Shown in pieces: positions 7,840 through 17,153 of a stretch of DNA of 64,000 bases; position 1 is the first letter of the stretch, and the number at the start of each line of letters is the position of its first letter. The notes beneath the pieces were generated by a model that did not search any database, was not told the origin of the DNA, and worked only from the letters and a program-made list of their open reading frames with translations. The position numbers and the translations under genes were made by a program. This DNA comes from Gemmatimonadota bacterium. GTDB taxonomy: Bacteria > JAAXHH01. The stretch covers positions 1-64,000 of the forward strand of contig VXTP01000046.1 of NCBI GenBank assembly GCA_009837395.1, in the 5' to 3' direction.

Positions 7840-10800
7840 CTAATGCGGCATTGTTACAATAGCTGCGATTCTCCTAGCGATTTCCATGAAGTAGTGAACT
7901 TCTTGGGGCTTGAGTGCTCGCCCGAGTACATCGTGTTCTCGGTAGGATAGCCATTTCTTAAGTACCTGATAGCCACCAAGCTTGTAGTTCCAAACCGTAG
8001 CGGGTACGTTACGCCAGAAGGCGTGGTCATTCAAATACACGTCCACTGTGTCTGCACCTAGCGCGGATATCGCCGGTCCAAGTACGGCGCGTTCGTCATT
8101 CGTATACTCTCGCTTGACGACATGGCCATGGCCAGGCATTACTGCTTCTCCAGTACCCCAATGACCCCACCCCGCTGTGACGATGAAATCATCGTTGGAC
8201 ATATTGCGGCCGTGGCTGGTGGCAGGCACCGCAACCGAGGTGATCTCTGGGCGTATCGCACCATGGGTAATACCTGGGACCGGTGCATCAGGATTCAAAA
8301 GGCGGGCAAGTTCACAACCTCGGTTTGCCGATTCTGCAAGCATTTCTGCGGCACTCTCAATATTCCCGGTAGACCACCCGGGCAGCGGGATACGCGGCCA
8401 TTCCATTGCAAGCGCACCGGCATTAGCCTCTCGGTAGTCTGGGCTGTGAAGAACGGCAAGGATGTGATGAAACAAGTCTTCTGGTTCTGCGCCTATACGT
8501 TGGAGATAGCGTTGGCTGGCTTCAGATAAATTTGGGTAACGTTTTGTCCTGTATGGTCCAACTCTGGGGACGTTGTAATTTAGATAAATGGGGAACCAAA
8601 CTGCTGTACGCTCAATTAGATGCATAGCGCCAAAGTGTTGAGTAACTACAGTCTGTGGTTCTGTTGCATCCTTACGAAGATGCTGAGCCGCACACAGCCA
8701 CAGATTACCCTCAAACAAATGGCGTTTGTAGTCCGCTCGTTTGTCGTTTAGGAGTTTGGTGTTTGCTTCCCAATATAGCCAACGGACATCGAAAGGCCTG
8801 TAGGCGAAGCGGATGAACCCGGACTCGCTCGGTCCACCAAGTGTGAGTAACGTTTCTCGCGTAGATCGGGCGTCATAGTTTGTAGCAGTTCTCATGATAA
8901 CAGGATATCTTTGAGCAATCACCTCATGACTCAAATTTTCGTCGTAATAATCGGAGATGCGTACTTCTAGTCTACTGCGATCGATATCGACAAGAAACGA
9001 ATCCCGGTTGGTCTTTGCGCCTGGAAATGAGACCGGGTAAAGTTCAGTTAGCGTAGGCCAATCGAACCAGTTCTTACTAACAGCGGTTCGCACGAACGGC
9101 AGACCAAGCGGTAACGGGGGCTTGATGTGATCGTAAAGTGCGTCTGGGTCAGACGTTGCCGTCGCCATCAGTTCCTCTCGTTTAGTGCGTCCCCATAAGT
9201 TGCGAAATCCGATCTCCTTTGCTGGGGTATGATTAACCTTCCGCACCAAGGTTGTAATGGCCGTTCCCACCTGTATACCAACCGGATCGCTGGGTGTTGA
9301 AAAGATACTTGGATCTGGCGAACCATCGGGCGTGACCTTTCCAGTTTTGTATTTATCACCATTAAGGCAGTCAATCCGAATCGAGTCGAATACATCTAGA
9401 AAGCGTTCTCTCATTCCAGCGAATGACATCCCGTCAAGCCATGAATAGTTGGAAATAAAGCAGACCACCCCCTGCCCCGTCTTCTCTGCTATGCGCCTTT
9501 CAGCCATACGGAAGAACCGAACGTATAGATCAATCAAGCCCTTACTTTTTTTCAACTTTACTTTACGAGTCTTGCGATATGCTTCGAAGAGTTCGCGTTC
9601 TTCGTCAATCGTAACACCTGCAAAGGCATTGTAGGGCGGATTCCCTAAGATCACCAAAACCGGCGTTTCCTGCTTCACTCGCTCTGCCCGGTCACGTTCT
9701 TCTTCCAGTTCAGGGAACGGCAGCAGATTCGTAGTCTGCGGTTCCCAGCCGGTCAGCGCGTTGGTTAAGTAGACTTGGGCTCGTTCGATACTGTCATCGG
9801 CCAACCTCGCGTCTAGTGCCTGCATCGTCAACCCGATCTGAAGATGAGATACGACAAATGGCGCGGGCATTATCTCGAAACCAAACACCCGTTCCAATGC
9901 CGCGTGTTTTACACGAGAACCGGTAAGCGCGCCTAGTCCACGGTTTTTAAGATTGTTGGCGATTTGGCGCAATACCTCCGCTAAAAACGCTCCGGTACCG
10001 CAGCATGGATCTAACACATAGACGTTGTCTGCAGCCAGACCCTCTACGATTCCAAGATCATCTTGGAGCGCTCTATCTACCCGCTGAACCATGTAACGTA
10101 CGACTTCGATCGGCGTATACCATACACCTAATTGCTTCCGCAAATCTGGGTCGAAGGCTTGAAGAAAGGGTTCGTAAAAATAGGTTACTGCTTCACCTTC
10201 ATTGAAACGAGCGAAGAAAGCTGTTCGGTTCACACGATTTAGGGCTACTGACGTCCAGTCCAACACTTCCACCAAACCAAGAGGTTGTAGTCGGTCGGGT
10301 TGTGAAAGTTGTTGGAACAATGCCTGCATGATTGGGGCTCGTAGATGCCAGACCGATTCTCGCCAATTGAAGCGTCCATCAGGCGGTGGTGTCTGTCGTG
10401 CCCATAAAACCCATGCGGAAAAGATGCCGTAAAAAAGCGTCTGGACCAACGTTGAATGAAAAAAACGAACGCCTTTTTCCCCTTCGAAACGGACACCAAG
10501 TGCTGCTTCTAGTGCCAAACGTAACGATTCCAGCGACTGAGATTCATTGACGGCTTCGACGCGAGAGAGTCCGTCACGCGCGTACGATGCGAGTAACCAA
10601 GCCAAATCCTTAGGTTCAGCAAGTGTTGTACGATGTGACAGCGCACGGGAGAGATACTCACCTAATCCCATGCTAACTTGTCGGGCAAAAGAACGCGGAG
10701 TCTCCAATCGGTGATCGAACTCCTCAACGGAACCGGCCAACTGAAAGCACTCTAATATCATCTGCTTTCCTGTGTCGTCCTCCCCAACTAAAACGAATTC

Positions 10801-11181
10801 ACGAGTGTCTGTCACCAACACTTGCTGATAGCGAGACCAATATCGGGCGACCTGTTCACCAACTGCTGTTTCCGTTGCGTCTCCATCGAGAGCCTTCACC
10901 TCTACTACACCACGTTCCGGCACCTGACCTGTACGTGGTCTGCCCTTCCTAACTTGATTTGCAGTAAAAAGGCCGAAATCAGGATGGCCCGCCCCAAGAT
11001 CAGCAAGCTCTCCAACGCAATAGACCTTTGGATTGAGCATTCCACCGATGGCGTTCAGCAGATTTGCGAGTGGCCCGTAACTAGACCGTTCCCCGGTCGC
11101 TGCTCCGGTCGCATGTATCCGTCGAAGATCTGCAAAATAGACCTCGACCGCAGCAGTAAGTTTACTGTTGGTTCCAGTCAT
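7840..11181 (-). CDS. Nuclease-methyltransferase fusion (type ISP/IIG-like restriction-modification)
   Basis: 1113 aa. Residues about 65-97 hold PDFGLF then EVKA, a PD-(D/E)xK nuclease core; about 390-400 DPCCGTGAFLAEVL is SAM-binding motif I; about 514-517 NPPY is the N6-adenine methyltransferase catalytic motif. The long C-terminal half resembles a target-recognition region. No helicase Walker motifs are visible, so it resembles type IIG/IIL enzymes or the nuclease-MTase-specificity portion of type ISP. It is the last gene of an AT-richer three-gene operon. No strong Shine-Dalgarno is seen at the ATG, 141 bp after the previous gene. Confidence 0.85.
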   Translation of the reverse strand: MTGTNSKLTAAVEVYFADLRRIHATGAATGERSSYGPLANLLNAIGGMLNPKVYCVGELADLGAGHPDFGLFTANQVRKGRPRTGQVPERGVVEVKALDGDATETAVGEQVARYWSRYQQVLVTDTREFVLVGEDDTGKQMILECFQLAGSVEEFDHRLETPRSFARQVSMGLGEYLSRALSHRTTLAEPKDLAWLLASYARDGLSRVEAVNESQSLESLRLALEAALGVRFEGEKGVRFFHSTLVQTLFYGIFSAWVLWARQTPPPDGRFNWRESVWHLRAPIMQALFQQLSQPDRLQPLGLVEVLDWTSVALNRVNRTAFFARFNEGEAVTYFYEPFLQAFDPDLRKQLGVWYTPIEVVRYMVQRVDRALQDDLGIVEGLAADNVYVLDPCCGTGAFLAEVLRQIANNLKNRGLGALTGSRVKHAALERVFGFEIMPAPFVVSHLQIGLTMQALDARLADDSIERAQVYLTNALTGWEPQTTNLLPFPELEEERDRAERVKQETPVLVILGNPPYNAFAGVTIDEERELFEAYRKTRKVKLKKSKGLIDLYVRFFRMAERRIAEKTGQGVVCFISNYSWLDGMSFAGMRERFLDVFDSIRIDCLNGDKYKTGKVTPDGSPDPSIFSTPSDPVGIQVGTAITTLVRKVNHTPAKEIGFRNLWGRTKREELMATATSDPDALYDHIKPPLPLGLPFVRTAVSKNWFDWPTLTELYPVSFPGAKTNRDSFLVDIDRSRLEVRISDYYDENLSHEVIAQRYPVIMRTATNYDARSTRETLLTLGGPSESGFIRFAYRPFDVRWLYWEANTKLLNDKRADYKRHLFEGNLWLCAAQHLRKDATEPQTVVTQHFGAMHLIERTAVWFPIYLNYNVPRVGPYRTKRYPNLSEASQRYLQRIGAEPEDLFHHILAVLHSPDYREANAGALAMEWPRIPLPGWSTGNIESAAEMLAESANRGCELARLLNPDAPVPGITHGAIRPEITSVAVPATSHGRNMSNDDFIVTAGWGHWGTGEAVMPGHGHVVKREYTNDERAVLGPAISALGADTVDVYLNDHAFWRNVPATVWNYKLGGYQVLKKWLSYREHDVLGRALKPQEVHYFMEIARRIAAIVTMPH

Positions 11182-11322
11182 AGTTTCGTGATAATTAAAG
11201 GCGACTTAATGGTGATCAGGAGGGACAATGTGAAAGAGAGAGGAGGTGCGTTTGACAAAGCCGTGTGATTCCTACTAATATGTCAATTTCTTACTAAACA
11301 GCGCGTTTTTGATTCTCTTTCC

Positions 11323-12510
11323 TCAACCTTTACTGTCACCTTGGTGAAATATAACCCGTACAAACTTGTTATCTCTGTTTTGACTAAGCTCTGGCTCAGT
11401 GCCGTTGAATTCTCGCATCGCTTTCCGCATCAATGGCCAAACTCTACCCCGTCGTTCCATATACCCACTATCTAAGACGAAATTCGCCATTAACTCGTTT
11501 CTGGACCTGGGATGAGCTCCTGCCCTAACACTTTCAGTACTCATATGATTGGGAAGCGTTCCGGGACTAGTCACAACTATGCAGTTTCTGAATACCTCCA
11601 AAAGTACCATCGATCCTGTAATCGCATAGTCTCTGTGAACAACTGAATTTACGACGGCCTCCCTCATTGCAGGCAATGGAAGCAATAAGCGATCTTCACG
11701 AACCAAACCATGATATGTCTCGAATCTCGCCAGGCTTTTGAACCAGCCAACTGCTCTGTCGATTTGTTCGTTAAGTCTCCCCTTCGCTTCCGATACTTGC
11801 AGAACGCTGGATGACCTGTCGTTACCTTCGTATGCAACACATTCAATCCAGAAACTACTTGTTTGTGGATAGCTTTGGGGTGTTTTCCCAAATGCTAGTA
11901 CTCCATACAACGTAGCGTACCACTTTCCACCGATCTCTTTTACAACACCCCTGGTATGGAGATCTTCTTCATCAGAAGGTTGAGGTTCTGATTCAGTATC
12001 TAGGCCTAGAGTGTTTAAGTATGAACGGAAGACTTGGATATCGATATCTACCGGAGATGCTGCTTGAATTGTACGTTCCTCAGTCAGTACATATCCAAAG
12101 ACGTTAAACAGTTCCTGTCGTTCCTGTGCTGACGGTTCAACACTACTTCGTGCACGGCGGACCCAGACCCGACCATCGTAGTACAAAGGCTCAAAGCCGC
12201 GTTGCTTCGGTACTTCGATCCAGTGTACCCAACCCCTTGGGTCTTCATGACATCCCAACCGTGCGTTGACTGGCGTACTACAACCTGATTGCAGAAAGGA
12301 CGTCAAGCGCTCTTGGAGTTGTTCGTTGTTTTCACTAACACCAACGATTTCTTGCGAACCATCTTCTACTCCAAGAATAACTACGCCACCGTATGTGTTT
12401 GCAAAGGCACAGACTGCCTTGCCAACACTACGTCTATCGTATCCGCGTTTGAACTCTGTCGTTTCGTTTTCCCCTACTTCAATGAGTTCAAGTATATCCA
12501 GCCATTCCAT
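11323..12510 (-). CDS. AlbA_2 (Schlafen-type) domain protein with C-terminal ATPase-like domain
   Basis: 395 aa. The N-terminal ETTEFKRGYDR...AVCAFANTYGGVVILGVED is an AlbA_2/Schlafen-type nucleic-acid-binding domain. The C-terminal AMREAVVNSVVHRDY with later SPGTLP matches the HATPase_c_4-type ATP-binding domain commonly fused to it. Such proteins are annotated as transcriptional regulators or found in defence islands. Its ATG lies 9 bp after the TrlF stop, so the two are probably translated together. Confidence 0.8.
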   Translation of the reverse strand: MEWLDILELIEVGENETTEFKRGYDRRSVGKAVCAFANTYGGVVILGVEDGSQEIVGVSENNEQLQERLTSFLQSGCSTPVNARLGCHEDPRGWVHWIEVPKQRGFEPLYYDGRVWVRRARSSVEPSAQERQELFNVFGYVLTEERTIQAASPVDIDIQVFRSYLNTLGLDTESEPQPSDEEDLHTRGVVKEIGGKWYATLYGVLAFGKTPQSYPQTSSFWIECVAYEGNDRSSSVLQVSEAKGRLNEQIDRAVGWFKSLARFETYHGLVREDRLLLPLPAMREAVVNSVVHRDYAITGSMVLLEVFRNCIVVTSPGTLPNHMSTESVRAGAHPRSRNELMANFVLDSGYMERRGRVWPLMRKAMREFNGTEPELSQNRDNKFVRVIFHQGDSKG

Positions 12511-12519
12511 GGCTTGACC

Positions 12520-13653
12520 TCAGAAACCGTACTTTATTTGCCTAAGTCGGAATGCGTCATCACCACCATCTACTGTTCTAACGATTGCATCCCTGATGGT
12601 GGGCTTCTCAATCGCACCTGCTTCAGCAACTCGTCCCTGGTTTGCAGTTGCTTCGAGTTGTATTACCTGATCAGCGTCTCCGTTAACCACAATATCGGCA
12701 TTGTGAGTTGCTACGATAATCTGACGTCGTCCTTTTAGCTTCTTCAGTGCCGGAAGTACAGTTTCGGATAAGAAACGGTTATCGAGTTCGTCTTCAGGTT
12801 GATCGATCACTAAAGGACGTCCATCGTTAGTTTGTAACAGAAGTGACAAAAGAACACTAACGCGTTGTCCACCTGAAAGATCGTCGAGCCGACGGAAATC
12901 TCCATCGTCAAGTTTTAACTCTAGTATATAGCGGTCGCGACAACTTATCGCTGCTAGTTCTCTTTGTCGTGATCTAATCATCGAATCACGAAACGTGGAT
13001 TGTACCGCTTTACTCATTCTTAATTTCGACAACTCGTCGTTTTTCAACGCTATGAGTAGTGTTTCTGGTGAGGGCCTCAGATCTTTACTTAATTCATTCC
13101 ACCATCGTGTAATCCCTCTTTGACTAAGTTTGAGCACAAAACTCTCGAGTTGTGCTCTGTCGCCATGATCAATACGTCGTGCCGTGATTTTGCCACCAAA
13201 CTCATTCTGAACAGTGTTTAGAATTCGATCGAATGCAACTCTCTGTTGTGCGACCAGATTTCTTCTGTCGGCTAATTGGCCTTCGAAAGAATGTTCCGCA
13301 TTCTTGAGCTTTGCATGAACTTCATCGAGATTAGCTTTATAACTTTCAAGAAGGGATGACTGTCGACTCAAAGCCTGAAACTCTTTTATCCTTGTACCAT
13401 CATATCCCAGTTCGGCGAGGTTTTGGTCCACTTTAATGCGAACTGCATGTTCATGTTCTCTCAACCTTTCCACAACGAACTTGCTGAATCTGTCTGCTGA
13501 ATTCAACTCGTCCTGTGCCGAGCGTAAATGGGATCGTATCCTTTCCCAACGATCTCTAAACTCTGTTTCATTCACATCTACTCCTGCGATTCGCAATGTG
13601 TCTTTGTGCTCAAACTGTATCACATTGGCTAAGTAATCGTCAAAAACCGGCAA
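12520..13653 (-). CDS. TrlF-family ATPase, C-terminal part (after frameshift)
   Basis: 377 aa in the track. It contains a coiled-coil middle, DDLSGGQRVSVLLSLLLQT (ABC signature-like), PLVIDQPEDELDN (Walker B with catalytic Glu) and VATHNADIVVNGDA (switch His). These are the C-terminal half of TrlF-family AAA-like ATPases. The reading frame is open upstream of its first ATG, through KIFGKDLNQTLQSTQITDL, up to about 13725, where it meets the frame of the upstream ORF. Together the two make about 930 aa, the size expected for an intact TrlF protein. It is therefore probably one gene with a frameshift or sequencing error. Confidence 0.8.
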   Translation of the reverse strand: MPVFDDYLANVIQFEHKDTLRIAGVDVNETEFRDRWERIRSHLRSAQDELNSADRFSKFVVERLREHEHAVRIKVDQNLAELGYDGTRIKEFQALSRQSSLLESYKANLDEVHAKLKNAEHSFEGQLADRRNLVAQQRVAFDRILNTVQNEFGGKITARRIDHGDRAQLESFVLKLSQRGITRWWNELSKDLRPSPETLLIALKNDELSKLRMSKAVQSTFRDSMIRSRQRELAAISCRDRYILELKLDDGDFRRLDDLSGGQRVSVLLSLLLQTNDGRPLVIDQPEDELDNRFLSETVLPALKKLKGRRQIIVATHNADIVVNGDADQVIQLEATANQGRVAEAGAIEKPTIRDAIVRTVDGGDDAFRLRQIKYGF

Positions 13654-13693
13654 ATCAGTAATCTGGGTAGACTGAAGAGTTTGGTTGAGATCC

Positions 13694-15316
13694 TTACCAA
13701 ATATCTTGTATTGACTTCCTGTATTCTAGCCAACCTTGCAAGGATCGCGAGACACGATGCAGTTCGTCGATCCCAGCGTCTGAAAACGCCTTGATTTCTT
13801 CGGTCGCCGTTTGACTGCGTTCCCAAGCTTGTTCTGCTTCAGCGAGATCTCCATCAAGTTTCGCGAGATAATCGACAGTACTATTTAGTTCTTGGTCCAA
13901 AACACTGAGTTGGTTCTCACGTGCTTCGATTTCCTGCGTTTCTATTACTACCAGACGGCTGAGTATCCTTTCTATCGCTTCCGGTTCTTGTGCTAATCGC
14001 TGCAATTCGTTTTGGGTGAAGAATTCCGCTGGCCACCTGTCATAGTCTGGTGCTGTAGAGTCAGTACCTGGACATTCTAACTCAATCTCGGGAGATCCCC
14101 CCAGAAACCTGTCTCTTCCACGTTTTTCCACTTGAGTTTTAAGACTATCGTTTGTGGGCATCGGTGCATTAACGTGTACACGAAGTCCATCTAGAAAGGT
14201 GCTCTTTCCAGTCATGCTACCACCGATGAGGCAGGTAAGATCCGGACTTAAGTCGAATCGACATTTGGGATTGTCTTTACTACCACCAAAAAACGATGCC
14301 TTCCCCGACACAGAAACCGATTTCAGCCAAGGTCGTTCAGTAACTGTTACATCAGGAGGACTTTCGATTTCCTTCAGATTACCGTCAACATCTGGCTCGT
14401 ATCCAATACGGATTCTAGACTCATTTGCAACAAAGGCTTGGCGAAGGGCCTCAATTCTAGGGCTAGCGAGTTTTAGCCAAACATGACGCCTGCCTATATC
14501 AACGACACTGTACGCGTCACTTCCGTGGAAGAAAGCTTGATGATGCTCGTTCATCGCTTTCTCTAGCCAAGGTCTGTTTTTTAATGTTGTAATTGGTAAC
14601 TTCTCGTCGGCTAGTTCCAGACCAGCCACTTCCCCTAGTTGAAATAGTGATAAAACTTGTCCTTTTTGAGCACCAAATAGGCCTTTGTCTTGTTCTATAT
14701 GAGGAGCTAGTACGATATAATCCCAACTTTCGGTTTCATATTGATGGTCTTTTGTATCTTGTATCTGTAAGCCGCGGAGTCTACTGAAAGCCTCTTCAGC
14801 ACGGATACTGGAAATTTGTAGAGTGTTTTCGCTCCAGATGGATGACACGTTTCCCATGACTAAGTCAAATGCCTTAAAGAATTTCTCAAGACCTATTTCA
14901 GGATCAAAAAGGAAAAGCAGATGAAGTCCTGACTTACCTTGATTGAGTGAAGGTTCAAAGCCGGGGAACACAGCGTATATTTTTTCTCTATAAGGCCTGC
15001 CATCGGTGTCTACACCGTTGCTCCATACATCTACGATCTTCCAGACAGCACTTAAATTTGTCGTTCTATTGATGATTGGCGAATGAGGCGTGAGACCGAG
15101 GACCCTCACGTTGCGTTCCACGGCACTCTGAAGAAACCTGTGAGCATAGGCCTCGATTGTCTCTTCTGAGTCAGGTGGTCCGTTTACATCGTTGGGGAAC
15201 TTCGCCTTGCCCCCTGGCAAATCATCTACTGTATGAATATGAAGATCTGCCTTAAACCACCGTGCTCCGGGGACATCACGATGCCAGTTTTCGGAAATAA
15301 ACCTTTCAAATTTCAT
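13694..15316 (-). CDS. TrlF-family PHP/ATPase, N-terminal part (ends at frameshift)
   Basis: 540 aa. FKADLHIHTVDD (residues 22-32) is PHP metal motif I; FHGSDAYSV (about 263-271) is a later PHP motif; GGSMTGKST (365-373) is Walker A. The PHP domain probably acts as a metal-dependent phosphoesterase or nuclease gated by the ATPase. It ends with YRKSIQDIW and a stop just where the next frame continues the family sequence. It heads the three-gene operon; GGAG lies 11 bp before the ATG, and a strong promoter lies about 70 bp upstream. Confidence 0.82.
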   Translation of the reverse strand: MKFERFISENWHRDVPGARWFKADLHIHTVDDLPGGKAKFPNDVNGPPDSEETIEAYAHRFLQSAVERNVRVLGLTPHSPIINRTTNLSAVWKIVDVWSNGVDTDGRPYREKIYAVFPGFEPSLNQGKSGLHLLFLFDPEIGLEKFFKAFDLVMGNVSSIWSENTLQISSIRAEEAFSRLRGLQIQDTKDHQYETESWDYIVLAPHIEQDKGLFGAQKGQVLSLFQLGEVAGLELADEKLPITTLKNRPWLEKAMNEHHQAFFHGSDAYSVVDIGRRHVWLKLASPRIEALRQAFVANESRIRIGYEPDVDGNLKEIESPPDVTVTERPWLKSVSVSGKASFFGGSKDNPKCRFDLSPDLTCLIGGSMTGKSTFLDGLRVHVNAPMPTNDSLKTQVEKRGRDRFLGGSPEIELECPGTDSTAPDYDRWPAEFFTQNELQRLAQEPEAIERILSRLVVIETQEIEARENQLSVLDQELNSTVDYLAKLDGDLAEAEQAWERSQTATEEIKAFSDAGIDELHRVSRSLQGWLEYRKSIQDIW

Positions 15317-15388
15317 GCTCTGAATCTCCAGAAACCACTCATAAAACGACCACGGAAATTCCCATGGTTGAATACCTATTGGCAGTCC

Positions 15389-15417
15389 AATATATGCATC
15401 AAAGTAGAATTAGTCAA
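15389..15417 (-). promoter_or_regulatory. Promoter of the TrlF-AlbA_2-methyltransferase operon
   Basis: On the minus strand TTGACT (15417-15412), 17 bp, TATATT (15394-15389): each hexamer is one mismatch from consensus. Transcription would start near 15382, about 66 nt before the trlF ATG. The surrounding 15317-15562 is AT-rich and otherwise empty; I see no integrase, tRNA or obvious att repeat there. Confidence 0.65.
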
Positions 15418-15562
15418 AATTGCTGGTACATAGTCCATTCGTTAGTTTTGCTTTACGTAAAACCATCAGTTATTAAATAGTGAGTCTATTTTGTGGCAGT
15501 CCGAACGAATGGAATCTCCCAAAGTGAATCTGTAAATCTTTAATTTGGGACCATTTTTCCAA

Positions 15563-16021
15563 CTAAATCCTCAATTCCAATCCATCCTCTGTCTGCCTCA
15601 AGCCCTCTTCCACCAGATCGTCGGTAATCCGGACGACTACGCCGGATCCCGAATCGCCGACAGGCTCGAAGGATATGCCGAGGTTTCCGTCCCTGCCCCC
15701 GGCCTGCGTGATTTCGACCACGAGCCGGTTGCGATCGGATGAGAACGTATCGAGCAGGCCTTCAGGCACGTCGACGTCATCCACGACGACAGTCAAGCCC
15801 TCAGCGTCCCACGATTCGATCACCCCGCCGAACCGGCTCAACGTCCATACGACCGGTTCATTCTCTTTCGAATTGAGTGAAACGATCCGTTCGTTCTCCA
15901 TCACGACGCCGATCCGATCGCCGGCAACAAGCAGATGGGTGAGATCTTCCTTCGGTCCGCCGCATCCTATAGCGATCAGCAGTGCAGAAAGAACGAAGCC
16001 ACACGTGCTTTTGGGGTACAT
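15563..16021 (-). CDS. Small lipoprotein of unknown function
   Basis: About 152 aa. The track ORF begins in junk; the ATG at 16021 gives MYPKSTCGFVLSALLIAIGC, a lipoprotein signal with a lipobox ending in Cys. The mature part is beta-rich and acidic (RIGVVMENERIVSLNSKENEP, VVVDDVDVPEGLLD) and resembles no family I recognise. It is downstream of the Gfo/Idh gene, separated by a 14-bp tandem repeat, and may belong to the same transcript. Confidence 0.65.
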   Translation of the reverse strand: MYPKSTCGFVLSALLIAIGCGGPKEDLTHLLVAGDRIGVVMENERIVSLNSKENEPVVWTLSRFGGVIESWDAEGLTVVVDDVDVPEGLLDTFSSDRNRLVVEITQAGGRDGNLGISFEPVGDSGSGVVVRITDDLVEEGLRQTEDGLELRI

Positions 16022-16041
16022 GGTCGTCTCCCGGATGTAGC

Positions 16042-16097
16042 GCGCCGCCAAGGTTGCGCCGCCAGGGTCGCGCCGCCAGGGTCGCGCCGCCAGTGTT
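16042..16097. repeat. Four 14-bp tandem repeats
   Basis: Units GCGCCGCCAAGGTT, GCGCCGCCAGGGTC (twice) and GCGCCGCCAGTGTT lie back to back just upstream of the lipoprotein start. It is a variable-number repeat candidate; the position could influence translation of the lipoprotein. Confidence 0.85.
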
Positions 16098-16116
16098 CGC
16101 GTGAATCCCGCCTGGA

Positions 16117-17127
16117 TCACGCCTCCACGATATACCGTTCCACGTCCACGAGGGCCCCCTCCCGGCGTGCCGAATCCCATCCGGCCAGGATCGGCGCGAG
16201 CGAACGGAGCCCGTCGCGGTAATCGCTCAGTAGCAGATCCGGGTCGTTCGACCGGACCGCCTCGACAAAGGCCTGGTCCTGGGCCAGCCAGGGGTCGAAG
16301 GGATCGGCCTCGTAGACGACCTCGTCATTCACCTCGATCCGTTCGTAACCGAAAACCCCCAGCCTCCCGCCGTCGAAGTAGATCTTGAAATAGGGCTCTT
16401 CGCCCGGGCCGGTCGGATCGGATTCGATGAAGGTCAGCGTCGCCGTGGCGCCTTCCGACAATTGGTAATGGAAGGACGAGGAAAGAGGGGTGTGGTATTC
16501 CTCCGGATGGTACAGGAATGCCTGGGCCTTGAGGACGTCCTGCCCCGTCATGAACCGGGTGTAGTCCGTGGCGTGCACGCCCCAGTCGAAGAAGCGGATG
16601 CCGCCTTTCTCCACCTGGTGCGACCATGCGGTGGGGGCAACGGCGGCCGGTTTCGGGTTATGCGAGATCTGCTGAAAGCGGACGTGCACGACGCGCTTGT
16701 CCCGGAGCAGCCGCCGGGCTTCCTGGAAGATCGGCCGGTACCGTTCCCGGAAGCCTACCGTGCTGATGACGCCGCCCTTCTGAACGGCCGCATCGATCCG
16801 CTTTGCTAGGGCCATGTCCAGAGCCTGGGGTTTCTCGCTGAAGAGCTGGATGCCGAGTACGGCCGCGGCGATCTCCACGTCGGTGCGGGCGAAGGCCGGC
16901 ACGATGGACCAGAGGGCGTCGAGGTCTTCGGCCTCCAGCATCGCGTGGGCGTCCGTGTAGGTACGGGCGACACCGAACTGCGCAGCCGCTTCGCGAAGCG
17001 CGTCTTCATTGATATCGCACAGCGCCGCGATCTCGACGCCGTCGATCCGGCTCAGGTTGGGCAGGTGGGTGGCCTGTGCGAACCGGCCGGTTCCGTAGAC
17101 GGCCACGCGGACGGGTCTGTCGGGCAT
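16117..17127 (-). CDS. Gfo/Idh/MocA-family oxidoreductase
   Basis: 336 aa from the ATG at 17127, which has AGGAG 7 bp upstream; the track's 438-aa version extends into noise. VAVYGTGRFAQATHLPNL is the N-terminal NAD(P)-binding fold, FSEKPQALD the EKP motif with the catalytic Lys, and FFDWGVHATDYTRFM a conserved C-terminal substrate-domain motif. These enzymes oxidise or reduce sugars and cyclitols with NAD(P)H; the substrate cannot be told. It follows an Ldh2-type dehydrogenase by 26 bp in the same operon. Confidence 0.88.
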   Translation of the reverse strand: MPDRPVRVAVYGTGRFAQATHLPNLSRIDGVEIAALCDINEDALREAAAQFGVARTYTDAHAMLEAEDLDALWSIVPAFARTDVEIAAAVLGIQLFSEKPQALDMALAKRIDAAVQKGGVISTVGFRERYRPIFQEARRLLRDKRVVHVRFQQISHNPKPAAVAPTAWSHQVEKGGIRFFDWGVHATDYTRFMTGQDVLKAQAFLYHPEEYHTPLSSSFHYQLSEGATATLTFIESDPTGPGEEPYFKIYFDGGRLGVFGYERIEVNDEVVYEADPFDPWLAQDQAFVEAVRSNDPDLLLSDYRDGLRSLAPILAGWDSARREGALVDVERYIVEA

Positions 17128-17153
17128 GGGGTGCTCCTGTGTGCTACAGTGTG

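Noticed and set aside
11265-11310. Internal promoter before the nuclease-methyltransferase gene
   Set aside because: A good TTGACA exists on the minus strand, but no acceptable -10 follows at 16-18 bp.
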